NCBI GenBank assembly: GCA_022803075.1 | Contig: JAFFTF010000005.1 | Coordinates: 28,220 to 72,531 of the forward strand | Source of the DNA: Micrococcales bacterium 31B | Lineage (GTDB): Bacteria; Actinomycetota; Actinomycetes; Actinomycetales; Dermabacteraceae | Direction: 5' to 3' | Length of the DNA: 44,312 bases | Part shown: positions 16,168 to 24,976 of the stretch, piece by piece | Numbering within the stretch: position 1 is the stretch's first letter | Layout: the number at the start of each line of letters is the position of its first letter | Position numbers and translations under genes: made by a program | Notes under the pieces: model-generated | What the model was told of the DNA's origin: nothing | The model's database searches: none | Seen by the model: the letters and a program-made list of their open reading frames with translations, nothing else

Positions 16168-19005
16168 TCAGTTGCCTTCGCGCTGGGAAGGCAGGGCCCG
16201 AATCGCGGCCACCACGCGCTCGGTGTGCCGGCGATCGCGCACGGGGAACGCCCGCTGCACGCGCTCGGCAAAGGGCGGCACGAGGGCGGCGTCGCATGCC
16301 AGCATCGCGATGATGGCCTCCTTCGTTGCCGCATACGTGTGCGTGACCGGGCCGAAGCCGTCGCGTTCATGACTAAAGAAGCGCGGAACCTCGCCTCCAT
16401 AGATATGTTCGCGGTGCAGCGTCTCTGCGTCAAAGTGCGCGTAGACGGTGGGCTTGCCGAGGTAGGCAAAATCGAAGGCGACACTCGAATAATCGGTGAC
16501 AAGGCCGGCGCAGCGCTGAATCGCGTCGCGATAATCGTGCGGGAATTTCTGGACGCTCGCGTGGCCCGTAGCGCGAAAATCACGCGTCTGAGCAGCGAGA
16601 GCCGGATGCAGGTAAAACTCCAGCCGGTAGTCGTGATCGGAGCACGCACGCGCAATGTCTCGATCAGACAACAACTGCTGATAAAACTCGAAATATGCGC
16701 TATTTACGAAGTCTCGGTTGTACTCCCGCACGCCCGTGCGCACGTTCAGTCTGCCCGCGAGCGACTGCCTCCAGGTGGGCATAATCGCCAGCACGCGCTG
16801 CGTGTCGGCCCGCAAACCATCAAATCGCGGCAGCCCCGACAACAAGACATGACGCTCCGCGTACCCATACCGGTCGCCCACCAGGTCGTCATGCTCCGAG
16901 CGCATCGACGTCACCACGAGCGAGATGTTCTTGTTGTGGCGGTTCAACCACCCGGCCAGATCGTTGTTGTTGACGCCGTGCTGCAGGAACACGAAGTGGC
17001 CCGGGTACAGGTTGGCGTAGCGCCACCACTGGCGGCCAAACGGGTTCGTCACGTAGTCGTCGGCGTGCGACGACACAATGTGCGTCGCCGCCAGGAACAG
17101 CACCTTGTAGAGCCGGCCACCATGAGGCACGACGGGGCCCACGGCGCGCAGCCGCTTGAAATCGGGGGAGTTCTTGCGAATCGCGTACACGTACCGCGTG
17201 GGGCGCGGCGACTCGTTCTGCGTGCGAAGCGCATGACGAAACACAAACTCGCCGTTGTCGCCCGCGGCCGACGTGCGATCAGAAATCAGCCACAGGTCGC
17301 TGCGGCCCCGCGCGAGTCGAGCGAGTAGCCCCGCCAGCCTCCACACCAGCGAGACCGCGCCCCGCGGCTTGCGAACGAGTTCGCGGGTGAACCGTGCCTC
17401 GGCCACCAGCCGACGCCACGCCGTGCGGCGCCGCACGCGCAGCCCGTGCGCCGTCTGCGTCACCAAGTGCTTCGCGAACGACCGATAGTTGTGCTGCATC
17501 TGGGTGGACCACGCGCTGGCCCGCAGATAGCGCGGCGGCAGCGTGACCTCCGCCTCCGCCGAATCCTCGGCGTCCGCCTCCGCTGGCTCGGCGCCCGCGA
17601 AGCGCAGCGCAAAACGCACCGTGCCGCAGGGCAGCACGAGGCGAAAACCCTGGGGGCGCGACACCTCCTGATCGAGCATGGTCGTCACGAGCAGCGGCCG
17701 GTTCACGGGGGGCAGGGGCACCTCGTGGTTATCGACAAACGCCACCACCCGGGCGTCCGGCCAGAAGGGCGCCGCGAGGCGACCCTCCACCGCGATCTGC
17801 CCGCCCTCGGGTTCCAGCAGCTCGATCTGCACGATCCCGGCCAGGGCGGCCGCGCGCTCGGCGGGTGGCAGGCACGTCGTGGGGCTGCCGGAGTCGAAAT
17901 CGACCGCGGCGGGCCAGTTCGCTCCGTGCTTCTGGCGATACCACCAGGCCTTCGCCTCCCGCGAGAGGTGGCGCTGCGCCATGATCGCGCGATCGTCGAG
18001 GCACGCGATCGCGGCGTTCAGCTCGTCGCGATACGCGCGGGCCTCGGCCTCCGACACGCACGACAGGGCGTCGGCCCACGCTCGCGTCCGATAGCGCCAC
18101 TGCAACTCGTAGCCCGACACCATGTGGCAGTACAGTGCACGGTCGGGGGAGCGCTCGGCGAGGGCCCGCAGCTGCGGATGCAGCACGCGCAGCGGGTCGC
18201 GATACCAGCGCGGGTCGGTGGTCGACGCATCGATCGCCGAACCCGCGACGTCACGCTTGCGGTAGTGGTAGCGGGCCTGCCGCGCGACGCCATAGCGCCC
18301 CGCGCCCGCGACCAGCACCGCCGTCATGAACAGCGAATCCTCTGCATACGCGAGGCCCTCGGCGAATGACTGCGCCCGCGCCACGTCGCCGCGAATGACC
18401 GTGGAATGCACGCTCATCTGCGGCTTGTTCCAGTCCTCGGTCACGTCGATGAGGGCGCCGTCGAGAAACCGATAGTTCTGGTGATGCTGCCCCTGGCGTT
18501 CGCCGAAGAACCAGGTGCCCATCGAGACGAAATCCAGCTCGACCGGAGCGTCGAGAAAAACCTGCAGCGCGTGGGTCAGGGCGTCCTCGCCCAAGCGGTC
18601 GTCGGCGTCCACGAAACACACGAAGCGGCCCGTCGACTCGTGAAGGCCGCGATTGCGCGCGGCCGAAACCCCCGCGTTTGCCTGATGTACCACCCGCACG
18701 TGATGCGGGTAGCGCCGTGCGAGATCATCGCACAGGCGGGCCGAACCGTCCGTGCTACCGTCGTTCACGAGCAGCACCTCGCAATGCTCGATCGCGTTCA
18801 ATGACTGCGCGAAAACCGAGGTCACGGCCGACTCGAGGTATTCCGCGGCGTTGTACACCGGCACGATGATGCTCACGAGCGGCACGTCGCCGTGCCACGC
18901 CGGGCAATTGGGCGTGCCCTTGCGTGCGAGAACGCTAACCGACGCTGGATCGGGGCCGCGGGTCGGCACGCGAGTGACGCGCTCGGCGGCGGGGGATGGT
19001 GACAC
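16168..19005 (-). CDS. Fused family 2 glycosyltransferase / CDP-glycerol glycerophosphotransferase
   Basis: 945 residues using GTG at 19005, preceded by AGGAG at good distance. A longer frame to 19203 would run into the LCP gene and adds only Arg/Ser-rich noise. Residues about 42-270 form the GT2 domain: LVSIIVPVYNAAEYL, VLLVNDGSTDGSARL, HQANAGVSAARNRGL and FVDADDRL. A helical segment and a beta domain (about 435-530) lead to the glycerophosphotransferase domain (about 575-945): SDRTSAAGDNGEFVF, FVFLQHGVNNND, LSGLPRFDGL, IMPTWRQSL, YLHPALA, GLVTDYSSVAFDFAYLG and SHERDGFGP. Its layout matches the 11678-14473 protein, but the two are clearly diverged. It probably makes alternating sugar/polyol-phosphate units. 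It is 37 bp downstream of the LCP gene and almost abuts the next gene, so one operon is likely. Confidence 0.9.
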   Translation of the reverse strand: MSPSPAAERVTRVPTRGPDPASVSVLARKGTPNCPAWHGDVPLVSIIVPVYNAAEYLESAVTSVFAQSLNAIEHCEVLLVNDGSTDGSARLCDDLARRYPHHVRVVHQANAGVSAARNRGLHESTGRFVCFVDADDRLGEDALTHALQVFLDAPVELDFVSMGTWFFGERQGQHHQNYRFLDGALIDVTEDWNKPQMSVHSTVIRGDVARAQSFAEGLAYAEDSLFMTAVLVAGAGRYGVARQARYHYRKRDVAGSAIDASTTDPRWYRDPLRVLHPQLRALAERSPDRALYCHMVSGYELQWRYRTRAWADALSCVSEAEARAYRDELNAAIACLDDRAIMAQRHLSREAKAWWYRQKHGANWPAAVDFDSGSPTTCLPPAERAAALAGIVQIELLEPEGGQIAVEGRLAAPFWPDARVVAFVDNHEVPLPPVNRPLLVTTMLDQEVSRPQGFRLVLPCGTVRFALRFAGAEPAEADAEDSAEAEVTLPPRYLRASAWSTQMQHNYRSFAKHLVTQTAHGLRVRRRTAWRRLVAEARFTRELVRKPRGAVSLVWRLAGLLARLARGRSDLWLISDRTSAAGDNGEFVFRHALRTQNESPRPTRYVYAIRKNSPDFKRLRAVGPVVPHGGRLYKVLFLAATHIVSSHADDYVTNPFGRQWWRYANLYPGHFVFLQHGVNNNDLAGWLNRHNKNISLVVTSMRSEHDDLVGDRYGYAERHVLLSGLPRFDGLRADTQRVLAIMPTWRQSLAGRLNVRTGVREYNRDFVNSAYFEFYQQLLSDRDIARACSDHDYRLEFYLHPALAAQTRDFRATGHASVQKFPHDYRDAIQRCAGLVTDYSSVAFDFAYLGKPTVYAHFDAETLHREHIYGGEVPRFFSHERDGFGPVTHTYAATKEAIIAMLACDAALVPPFAERVQRAFPVRDRRHTERVVAAIRALPSQREGN

Positions 19006-19009
19006 GGTG

Positions 19010-19014
19010 CTCCT
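19010..19014 (-). promoter_or_regulatory. Ribosome-binding site deciding the start of the 16168-19005 gene
   Basis: On the minus strand AGGAG is followed by CACC and then GTG at 19005. This is the only strong Shine-Dalgarno between the LCP stop (19043) and the first GT2 strand, and it excludes the longer frame that overlaps the LCP gene. Confidence 0.75.
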
Positions 19015-19042
19015 GGTTGAACTGCGCGTGCAGCGCCGCGGA

Positions 19043-20152
19043 CTACTGTCCGCCCGAGCTGCCAGCGGCAGAAGCGGCGGACGCGGCGGCGATGGCCGCC
19101 TGAATCTGCGAGTAATCGTAGTCGCCCGCCGTGGGCAGCACCACGCTCGCAGCACCCATCGTGCCCGTCTTGACCAGGGGGTCTGTTGACGAATAGAGGT
19201 CAACGGTGTTCATGGTGTCGCTCTTCAGCGCACCAAGCGTGTCCATCGAATCCTGAATCTCCGTCGTCGCAATGTTGGTGCGCACGTTGTCACCCAGCGA
19301 ATCGATCAGGTTCACCACCTTGACCGGATTCGCGAGCGTACCCGTCTCGCCGGCCTTCGCCTGGATCGCGCGCACCACCGTCTGCTGATTGAGCTCGCGG
19401 TCAAAGTTGCTGCGGGCCAAGCCGTAGCCGCCCTCCGAGCCCCGCGCGCGAGCGAACGACAGGGCCTGCGCGCCATCAAGATGGTTCACGCCGTTGGGCA
19501 GCCGCAGGTTCTGATTCACGTCGTAGATGCCTCGCGAATCGGCAGAATCGACCGTCACATCGATGCCGCCCAGCGCGTCGACCGAGGTGCGCAGAAAGGT
19601 GTAATTCACCTGCACGTAGTAGGGAATCTCGAGCCCCGTGATCTCAGAGACCTTGCTGGTGAGCGCGAGCGAGGCCTGGTTCAGGTCACCGCTCGTCGCG
19701 TTATAAGCACACGTGTACGTGGCGTTGATCTTGCCGCTCGACCCCGCAGCGCAGGGCTCGGGATACTGCACCCACAGGTCACGCGGAATGCTAATCAGCT
19801 CGGCATCCTGGCCCCCGGGCGCAATGCTCATCACCATGATCGAATCCGCGAGCAGGGCGCCACCGTGGCCCGCCTCATCGCTCGAATTACCAAAGATCAG
19901 AATGTTGGTGCGGTGATTCGCATCCTCTTGCAACTGGGTTTGCGCGCCCTTGTCGGTGATCACGTCGAGCACATTGCCACCGCCCACGAACATGCGGTTG
20001 GCGCTGCCCGAGACGCGCAGCGTAAACCAGGCGCCGACCCCGATCACGACCAGCACCACAACGAGAAGGCTGATCAAGAAAATGCGCAGCCCCTTGCGCC
20101 GCTTGCGTTGCGGAGGGTTAGGGGTTTGCTGCAGGGCATCGATGGCGCTCAA
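19043..20152 (-). CDS. LytR-CpsA-Psr (LCP) family cell-wall polymer ligase
   Basis: 369 residues using TTG at 20152, with AAGGAACGG upstream. A basic cytoplasmic tail (about 1-25, RKRRKGLR) is followed by one membrane helix (about 25-46), leaving the catalytic domain outside. Family landmarks are ILIFGNSSDE, ALLADSIMVMSIAP, the arginine-aspartate block ISIPRDLWVQ, GKINATYTC, and ALSFARARGSEGGYGLARSNFDRELNQQ split around the second arginine cluster. LCP proteins transfer undecaprenyl-phosphate-linked teichoic acids, capsule or arabinogalactan to peptidoglycan. Being first in the row ahead of the fused transferases, it most likely attaches their product. The Ala/Ser/Gly-rich C-terminus is not conserved in the family. 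Confidence 0.92.
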   Translation of the reverse strand: MSAIDALQQTPNPPQRKRRKGLRIFLISLLVVVLVVIGVGAWFTLRVSGSANRMFVGGGNVLDVITDKGAQTQLQEDANHRTNILIFGNSSDEAGHGGALLADSIMVMSIAPGGQDAELISIPRDLWVQYPEPCAAGSSGKINATYTCAYNATSGDLNQASLALTSKVSEITGLEIPYYVQVNYTFLRTSVDALGGIDVTVDSADSRGIYDVNQNLRLPNGVNHLDGAQALSFARARGSEGGYGLARSNFDRELNQQTVVRAIQAKAGETGTLANPVKVVNLIDSLGDNVRTNIATTEIQDSMDTLGALKSDTMNTVDLYSSTDPLVKTGTMGAASVVLPTAGDYDYSQIQAAIAAASAASAAGSSGGQ

Positions 20153-20182
20153 CGGGGGTTCCGTTCCTTAAGGGTCACTGAA

Positions 20183-20206
20183 CGAGGCGGCAAACACGCC
20201 GCCTCG
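20183..20206 (-). other. Strong hairpin in the leader of the LCP gene
   Basis: A perfect 9-bp stem (CGAGGCGGC / GCCGCCTCG) encloses a 6-base loop, 31 bp upstream of the TTG at 20152. On the minus strand it is not followed by a T-run, so it is not a classical terminator. A TATTAT sequence just upstream (about 20213-20218) could be a -10 element, which would place the hairpin in the 5' leader. It may instead be a terminator for the 20315-22318 gene. Confidence 0.5.
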
Positions 20207-20314
20207 CTACTCCCATAATAAGTAGCTCAGAGTAAAAGCCGCGCCTCCACGGGGGCCGCCGCAAAGACTGCACAAAACCTTCGCCAGTGCGCCCCGCCGG
20301 GCCGGGCCCGCGCA

Positions 20315-22318
20315 TCAGCCCCAGCCCAACACGGCCCACGCAAACCAGCCCGCATACGCCAGCACGGCAATGGCCGCAAGGATCGCGTCAAACCAGCGCC
20401 GCAGGTAGAACAACGCGCCCACGCCGACCAGCGCGGGAATCAAACACAAACCACCCCACACCACGCCATGCGGCGCGCCCACCAGAAACACGCTGTCATT
20501 CGTGCGGTACAGGCGCCACACCACCCACGCGATGCCCGCGATCGAGAGCAGGCTAAACACGGGTGCTACGCCCGCAAGGAGGGCCGCAACGCGGCCGCGG
20601 CGACGCACCAGGGAGGCGGCGAGGCCACCGGCCCACGCGAGCGTCCAGACCGGCGCGATCACCGCGAACAGCAGGGGAATCAGCAGCACCGACCACACCT
20701 GAAACGTGCCCAGGGCCAGCTGGGGCGCGAACCGCGGGGCCGCGATCACCTGGTCCGAGGTCTTCACGGCGGTGGCGGCCTTGGCGCACGCGGGGGCGGC
20801 GACCGCCATGGCGGGCGCCTTCATCCAGGTCGTCAGCACCGTGCGCGCGCACGAGGAGGTCGCGAGCAGGTCTGCGCCGCCCGTCGCAAACGTCAACTCT
20901 TGTGCCGCGGGGGCCGCAGCCAGCGCCTCGGTGCCCAGGCGCGGCGAGGCCAAGGGGTTACCCGTGCCGAACAGGGCCACGATCGGCTGGGCCGGTACGG
21001 GCACCGTGCCCTCCACCCCCACCTGCAGCGCATTACACACCTGCTTCACATCGGCATCGTTGAACAGCCACGTGGTGCTCACCTCGCCCGGTGCCAGGCG
21101 GCACGTGTACACCCAGCTCGCGGCCGTGGCGTTGCTCAGCACCCCGGGCAGCGCGCGCTGCACGAGCACGTCCAGCGCCTCGGCGTCGCGGTCGCGCGCC
21201 TGACGCAGCCACACCTCGGCGTACGGGTTCACGCTGCTATCGCGCAGGGCCTGCTGAAACAGCATGGCGAGGTCGAAGCCGTCCACGCGCCACGACAGGG
21301 GAGCCCCGGTCAGCGGATTCGTGGACGTCACCGTGAGCGGCTCGGCGTTGTACGCCTTCACCAGCGCATCGAAATCGACGGCCTCCGCGCCGGCCCGCGC
21401 TTCGAGGTCCTGGGCGGCCGCCTGCAGTCCCGCATTGCGCTGGCTCTGCAGGTTTTGCGACGCGTACCCGTCGGCAATTACGCCGACGATGCCCTGCGTG
21501 TCATAGACCGCGGCCTGCAGGGCGACGATGCTGCTCCAGTCCGAGCCCATCGCATACCAGGTGGGAATGCTCAGCAGGGTGCGCAGCTCGGCGACGTCTG
21601 CGGCCGACTCGATCACGGCGATGCCCTGCAGCACATGCTCATCGGCCACGTAGGCGTCGGTGCAGCCCTTCAGGGCGGTCGCGTAGGTGGTCATCGCGGC
21701 GGCCCGTGCGGCTGGCTCGGCCTGATTGGCCTGCAACAGCGCGAGCTGGGCTGCGGGCGCCGTGCCGCACACGAGGGCGTCGTCGCCGGTCGGTCCGCCG
21801 CGGGTCTCCACCACGATCAGGTCACGGTCGGCGAACAGGCCGGTCGCGAGCATTCGACCCGCCTCTCTCACGGCCGTGCCCGAGGGCGCGACATACACGA
21901 CGGGCGGGTTCGGCTCGCCCTTAACGGGCACGCGATGCCGCACCCACGGCACCGCAACGGTGCGCGAGTCGGCATTGCGGCGTTGCTCCGACGTGATCAG
22001 CTGGCCGCATTCGAGGCTGTCGGGCCCGCCCGCCGCGCACTTCGTCATCGCGATGCGTGGGGGAGTCGCGCCCGCCTCCGAGGGCGCGCTGGCGGTTCGG
22101 GGTTCGGACGCGCCGGCCACACTTTTCGCCTCGGCCGCCGCGGGCATGAGGAGCATGACCACGCCGAGAAGAAATGCAGCGAGCAGGGCCGCCACGCGAG
22201 GTAGCACCCGGCTGACGTCCACGCTGCCATATCTGTGCGTGGAGCGGCCCCGCCCGTGGTGCTCGATACCGGTGCCCGTCGCGATCATCCGTTTCACCAT
22301 ATTTTCATTATTGCCCAA
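20315..22318 (-). CDS. Exported membrane protein with a TAP-like alpha/beta-hydrolase domain lacking catalytic residues
   Basis: 667 residues from TTG at 22318. ATG at 22300 and GTG at 22222 are alternatives; the last leaves a neat signal peptide (VLPRVAALLAAFLLGVVMLL). Residues about 120-500 follow the order of tripeptidyl-aminopeptidase-type hydrolases: PPVVYVAPSG, DRDLIVVETRGGPTG, ADVAELRTLL, an elbow region, PAQPIVALFGTGNPLASP and SSCARTVLTTWM. The elbow reads YAMGSDWSS where the family has G-x-S-x-G, the acid position reads GTGNPLASP instead of x-x-D-P-V-x-P, and no histidine stands in FATGGADLLA. About four membrane helices follow (540-667). I infer a non-enzymatic surface protein, perhaps peptide or ligand binding. 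It lies upstream of the LCP gene on the same strand. Confidence 0.7.
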   Translation of the reverse strand: MGNNENMVKRMIATGTGIEHHGRGRSTHRYGSVDVSRVLPRVAALLAAFLLGVVMLLMPAAAEAKSVAGASEPRTASAPSEAGATPPRIAMTKCAAGGPDSLECGQLITSEQRRNADSRTVAVPWVRHRVPVKGEPNPPVVYVAPSGTAVREAGRMLATGLFADRDLIVVETRGGPTGDDALVCGTAPAAQLALLQANQAEPAARAAAMTTYATALKGCTDAYVADEHVLQGIAVIESAADVAELRTLLSIPTWYAMGSDWSSIVALQAAVYDTQGIVGVIADGYASQNLQSQRNAGLQAAAQDLEARAGAEAVDFDALVKAYNAEPLTVTSTNPLTGAPLSWRVDGFDLAMLFQQALRDSSVNPYAEVWLRQARDRDAEALDVLVQRALPGVLSNATAASWVYTCRLAPGEVSTTWLFNDADVKQVCNALQVGVEGTVPVPAQPIVALFGTGNPLASPRLGTEALAAAPAAQELTFATGGADLLATSSCARTVLTTWMKAPAMAVAAPACAKAATAVKTSDQVIAAPRFAPQLALGTFQVWSVLLIPLLFAVIAPVWTLAWAGGLAASLVRRRGRVAALLAGVAPVFSLLSIAGIAWVVWRLYRTNDSVFLVGAPHGVVWGGLCLIPALVGVGALFYLRRWFDAILAAIAVLAYAGWFAWAVLGWG

Positions 22319-22373
22319 CCACCCCGACCTTGCCTCTCGGCGAAACGGCGGTCACTGCTGCGGATACTAGAAT

Positions 22374-22401
22374 GCCCGCCCCCTGAACACAGGGGACGGG
22401 C
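22374..22401 (-). terminator. Terminator hairpin of the glgE-glgB operon
   Basis: A 12-bp stem (GCCCGTCCCCTG / CAGGGGGCGGGC on the minus strand, one G-T wobble) with a 4-base loop, 40 bp downstream of the glgB stop. The tail ATTCTAGTAT is only weakly T-rich, as is common in high-GC bacteria. It separates glgB from the 20315-22318 gene. Confidence 0.7.
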
Positions 22402-22441
22402 AGTCGAATCTACACGAATGTGCAGCGTATGGGCGTTTGGT

Positions 22442-24946
22442 CTACTTGACGGGACGCAACCAGACGGCTCCGAGGGGAGGCAGGGTGAGCCCCACCGACG
22501 CCGGGAACCCGTACATGGGTTCGTCGCTCGCGGTCACGGCACCCAGGTTGCCGACGCCGCTGCCGCCGAACGCATCGGCGTCCGAATTGAAGATCTCGGC
22601 CCATTCGCCGACCACTGTGAGGGGCACGCGGTAGTCGTAACGCGGCACGGGCGAGAAGTTGATGACGACGGCCACCTCGTTGCCCTCACCGTCGCGACGC
22701 ACGAACGCAATGACGTTATCAGCGGCCGCATCGCCGATCAGCCACTGGAACCCCTCGGGGTCGAAGTCGAGCGCGTAGAGTGCGGGGTTCTCGGCCTTGA
22801 CGCGGTTCAACTCGCGCACGGTGTTCTGCACGCCGCGGTTGAGGTCTTCGCCGAGCAGCCACCAGTTGAGCGAGGCGTCCTGGTTCCATTCTTCGAACTC
22901 GCCGAACTCGGAGCCCATGAAGATGAGTTCTTTGCCGGGGTGCGCCCACTGGAACGCGAGGTAGGCGCGCACGTTGGCGAGCTGCTGCCAGTTGTCGCCG
23001 GGCATCTTCGACTTGAGCGAACCCTTGCCGTGCACGACCTCGTCGTGGCTGATGGGCAGCATGAACTGCTCGGAGTACGCGTACACCATCGAGAACGTGA
23101 GGTCGTTGTGGTGGTACTGGCGGTGGATCGGCTCCTTGCTGATGTACTGCAGCGAGTCGTGCATCCAGCCCATGTTCCACTTGAGGCCGAAACCGAGGCC
23201 GTTGTAGTCGGTGGGTGCCGTGACGCCGCTGAACGCGGTCGACTCTTCGGCGATCATCATGATGCCGGGCACGCGACGGTATGCCGTGGCCGTGGCTTCC
23301 TGCAAGAAGGCGATGGCCTCGAGGTTTTCGCGGCCTCCGAACTGGTTGGGCACCCACTGGCCCTCTTCGCGCGAGTAGTCGAGGTAGAGCATCGAGGCGA
23401 CCGCGTCGACGCGCAGGGCGTCGATGTGGAACTCTTCGAGCCAGTACACGGCGTTCGCGACCAAGAAGTTGCGCACCTCGTTGCGGCCATAGTTGAAGAT
23501 GAGGGTGCCCCAGTCGGGGTGTTCGCCCTGGCGGCTGTCTTCGTGCTCGTAGAGCGCCTGGCCGTCGAAGCGCGCGAGGGCCCAGTCGTCCTTCGGAAAA
23601 TGCGCGGGCACCCAGTCGACGATCACGCCGATGCCGGCCTCGTGCAGGGCGTTGACCAAGAACTTGAAGTCATCGGGCGAGCCGAAACGCGAGGTGGGCG
23701 CGTAGTAGCCGGTCACCTGGTAGCCCCACGAGCCGCCGAACGGGTGCTCGGCGACGGGCATGAACTCGACGTGCGTGAAGCCGAGGTCCTTCACGTAGGC
23801 GACCAGGTCGTGCGCGAGGTCGCGGTACGACTTGCCCTGCTGCCACGAACCGAGGTGCAGTTCGTAGACGCTGACGCGCGAGTTGTGCACGTCATGGTTG
23901 GCGCGCTTGGCGAGGTAGGCGTCGTCCGACCATTCGAAGCTCGATTCGGTAACCACCGAGGCCGTGAGCGGCGGCACCTGCGCGGCGCGCGCCATGGGGT
24001 CTGCCTTGTCGCGCCAGACGAGGTCGGGCCCGAGAATCTGGAACTTGTAGGCGACGCCCGCGGCGAGGCCCGGCACGAAGAGTTCCCACACGCCGGTCGC
24101 GCCGAGCGAACGCATCGAGTGGCCCGAGCCGTCCCAGTAGTTGAAGTCACCCACGACGCGCACGGCGCGAGCATTGGGCGCCCACACGCTGAACGCGACG
24201 CCCGCGACGGGCTTTCCCGAACCCGGGTGCGCGAGTTCGCGCACGTGCGCGCCGAGCGCCTTCCACAGTTCTTCGTGACGACCCTCGCCGATCAGGTGCA
24301 GGTCGAGCTCGCCGAGCGAGGGACCAAAGATGTAGGGGTCGACGGTGGCGGTGGAGTTGCCGTCCGCCCACACGGTCTCGACCTCGAACTCGGGCATCTT
24401 GACGCCCTTGAGGTTGCCCTGCCAGACGCCGTGGGCCTCGTGCGTGAGCGCGACGGGGCCGGTCTTGGTCACGAGCGTTACCGACCGTGCCATGGCGCGG
24501 CGCACGCGCACGCTCCAGCCGCCCGTGATCTTGTGGGCGCCCAGCACCGCGTGCGGGTTGTAGTAGTCGCCGTGACCGGCGGCCGCGAGGTCGTTTTCGT
24601 GCACCTCGTGGGTGGCCGCTGCCTTGGCTGCGGGCTTGCGGGCCGGTGCCTTCTTGGGGGCGGCCGTCTCGGACGCTCCGGTGGCTGCCTTGGCTGCGGG
24701 CTTGCGGGCCGGTGCCTTCTTGGGGGCGGCCGTCTCGGACGCTCCGGTGGCGGCCTTGGCTGCGGGCTTGCGGGCCGGTGCCTTCTTGGGGGCGGCGGCC
24801 TGCTCGGTCTTACCCTCGCCGGCGGCTGGCTTCGTCTTGCTGTCGCCGGCCGGCTTCGTGGCGCGTCGGCGGGTGGGTTTGGTGGGCGCGACCGCGTCGA
24901 GCCCCTCGATGACGCCCTGGGTTTCGGGCGTGGTGTTGTCGGTCAT
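22442..24946 (-). CDS. glgB: 1,4-alpha-glucan branching enzyme with Lys/Ala/Pro-rich N-terminal tail
   Basis: 834 residues from an ATG at 24946. Residues about 1-115 are a low-complexity tail rich in Lys, Ala and Pro with a 22-residue repeat, absent from ordinary GlgB. Carbohydrate-binding modules follow (HAVLGAHKITGGWSVRVRR; SVWAPNARAVRVVGDFNYW), then the GH13 barrel: FTHVEFMPVAEHPF, VIVDWVPAHFP, DALRVDAVASMLYLDYSR (nucleophile Asp), MMIAEESTAF (acid/base Glu) and ISHDEVVHGKGSL. The enzyme cuts an alpha-1,4 chain and rejoins it by an alpha-1,6 bond, here on glucan extended by GlgE. It follows glgE with a 30-bp gap, so they are cotranscribed. The tail resembles histone-H1-like tails and could bind anionic polymer; this is inference. 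Confidence 0.95.
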   Translation of the reverse strand: MTDNTTPETQGVIEGLDAVAPTKPTRRRATKPAGDSKTKPAAGEGKTEQAAAPKKAPARKPAAKAATGASETAAPKKAPARKPAAKAATGASETAAPKKAPARKPAAKAAATHEVHENDLAAAGHGDYYNPHAVLGAHKITGGWSVRVRRAMARSVTLVTKTGPVALTHEAHGVWQGNLKGVKMPEFEVETVWADGNSTATVDPYIFGPSLGELDLHLIGEGRHEELWKALGAHVRELAHPGSGKPVAGVAFSVWAPNARAVRVVGDFNYWDGSGHSMRSLGATGVWELFVPGLAAGVAYKFQILGPDLVWRDKADPMARAAQVPPLTASVVTESSFEWSDDAYLAKRANHDVHNSRVSVYELHLGSWQQGKSYRDLAHDLVAYVKDLGFTHVEFMPVAEHPFGGSWGYQVTGYYAPTSRFGSPDDFKFLVNALHEAGIGVIVDWVPAHFPKDDWALARFDGQALYEHEDSRQGEHPDWGTLIFNYGRNEVRNFLVANAVYWLEEFHIDALRVDAVASMLYLDYSREEGQWVPNQFGGRENLEAIAFLQEATATAYRRVPGIMMIAEESTAFSGVTAPTDYNGLGFGLKWNMGWMHDSLQYISKEPIHRQYHHNDLTFSMVYAYSEQFMLPISHDEVVHGKGSLKSKMPGDNWQQLANVRAYLAFQWAHPGKELIFMGSEFGEFEEWNQDASLNWWLLGEDLNRGVQNTVRELNRVKAENPALYALDFDPEGFQWLIGDAAADNVIAFVRRDGEGNEVAVVINFSPVPRYDYRVPLTVVGEWAEIFNSDADAFGGSGVGNLGAVTASDEPMYGFPASVGLTLPPLGAVWLRPVK
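24618..24797 (-). repeat. 66-bp tandem repeat in the glgB N-terminal tail
   Basis: Two almost identical 66-bp units (24645-24710 and 24711-24776), differing at one visible position, are flanked by partial copies. Each encodes APARKPAAKAATGASETAAPKK-type sequence of 22 residues, shown here only as its repeat class. The unit keeps the frame, so copy number can change without breaking glgB. Confidence 0.85.
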
Positions 24947-24976
24947 GAGAGTGGAGCCTTTCGGTGATTGAGAAAA

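Noticed and set aside
16164-16655. Upstream extension of the stand-alone glycerophosphotransferase
   Set aside because: It lies inside the preceding gene in another frame, is Arg/Ser/Pro-rich, and a GTG with a usable ribosome-binding site occurs right after that gene's stop.
19006-19203. Upstream extension of the GT2 fusion into the LCP gene
   Set aside because: The added residues are Arg/Pro/Ser-rich noise, while AGGAG in front of GTG at 19005 gives a natural start.
24618-24797. CRISPR-like array
   Set aside because: The repeats are contiguous coding units in frame within glgB, without spacers.
22235-24967. Very long plus-strand open frame opposite glgB
   Set aside because: Its product is a low-complexity mix rich in Val, Glu, His and Arg with no family motif. 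It is the mirror of a high-GC gene whose minus-strand reading is an unmistakable GlgB.
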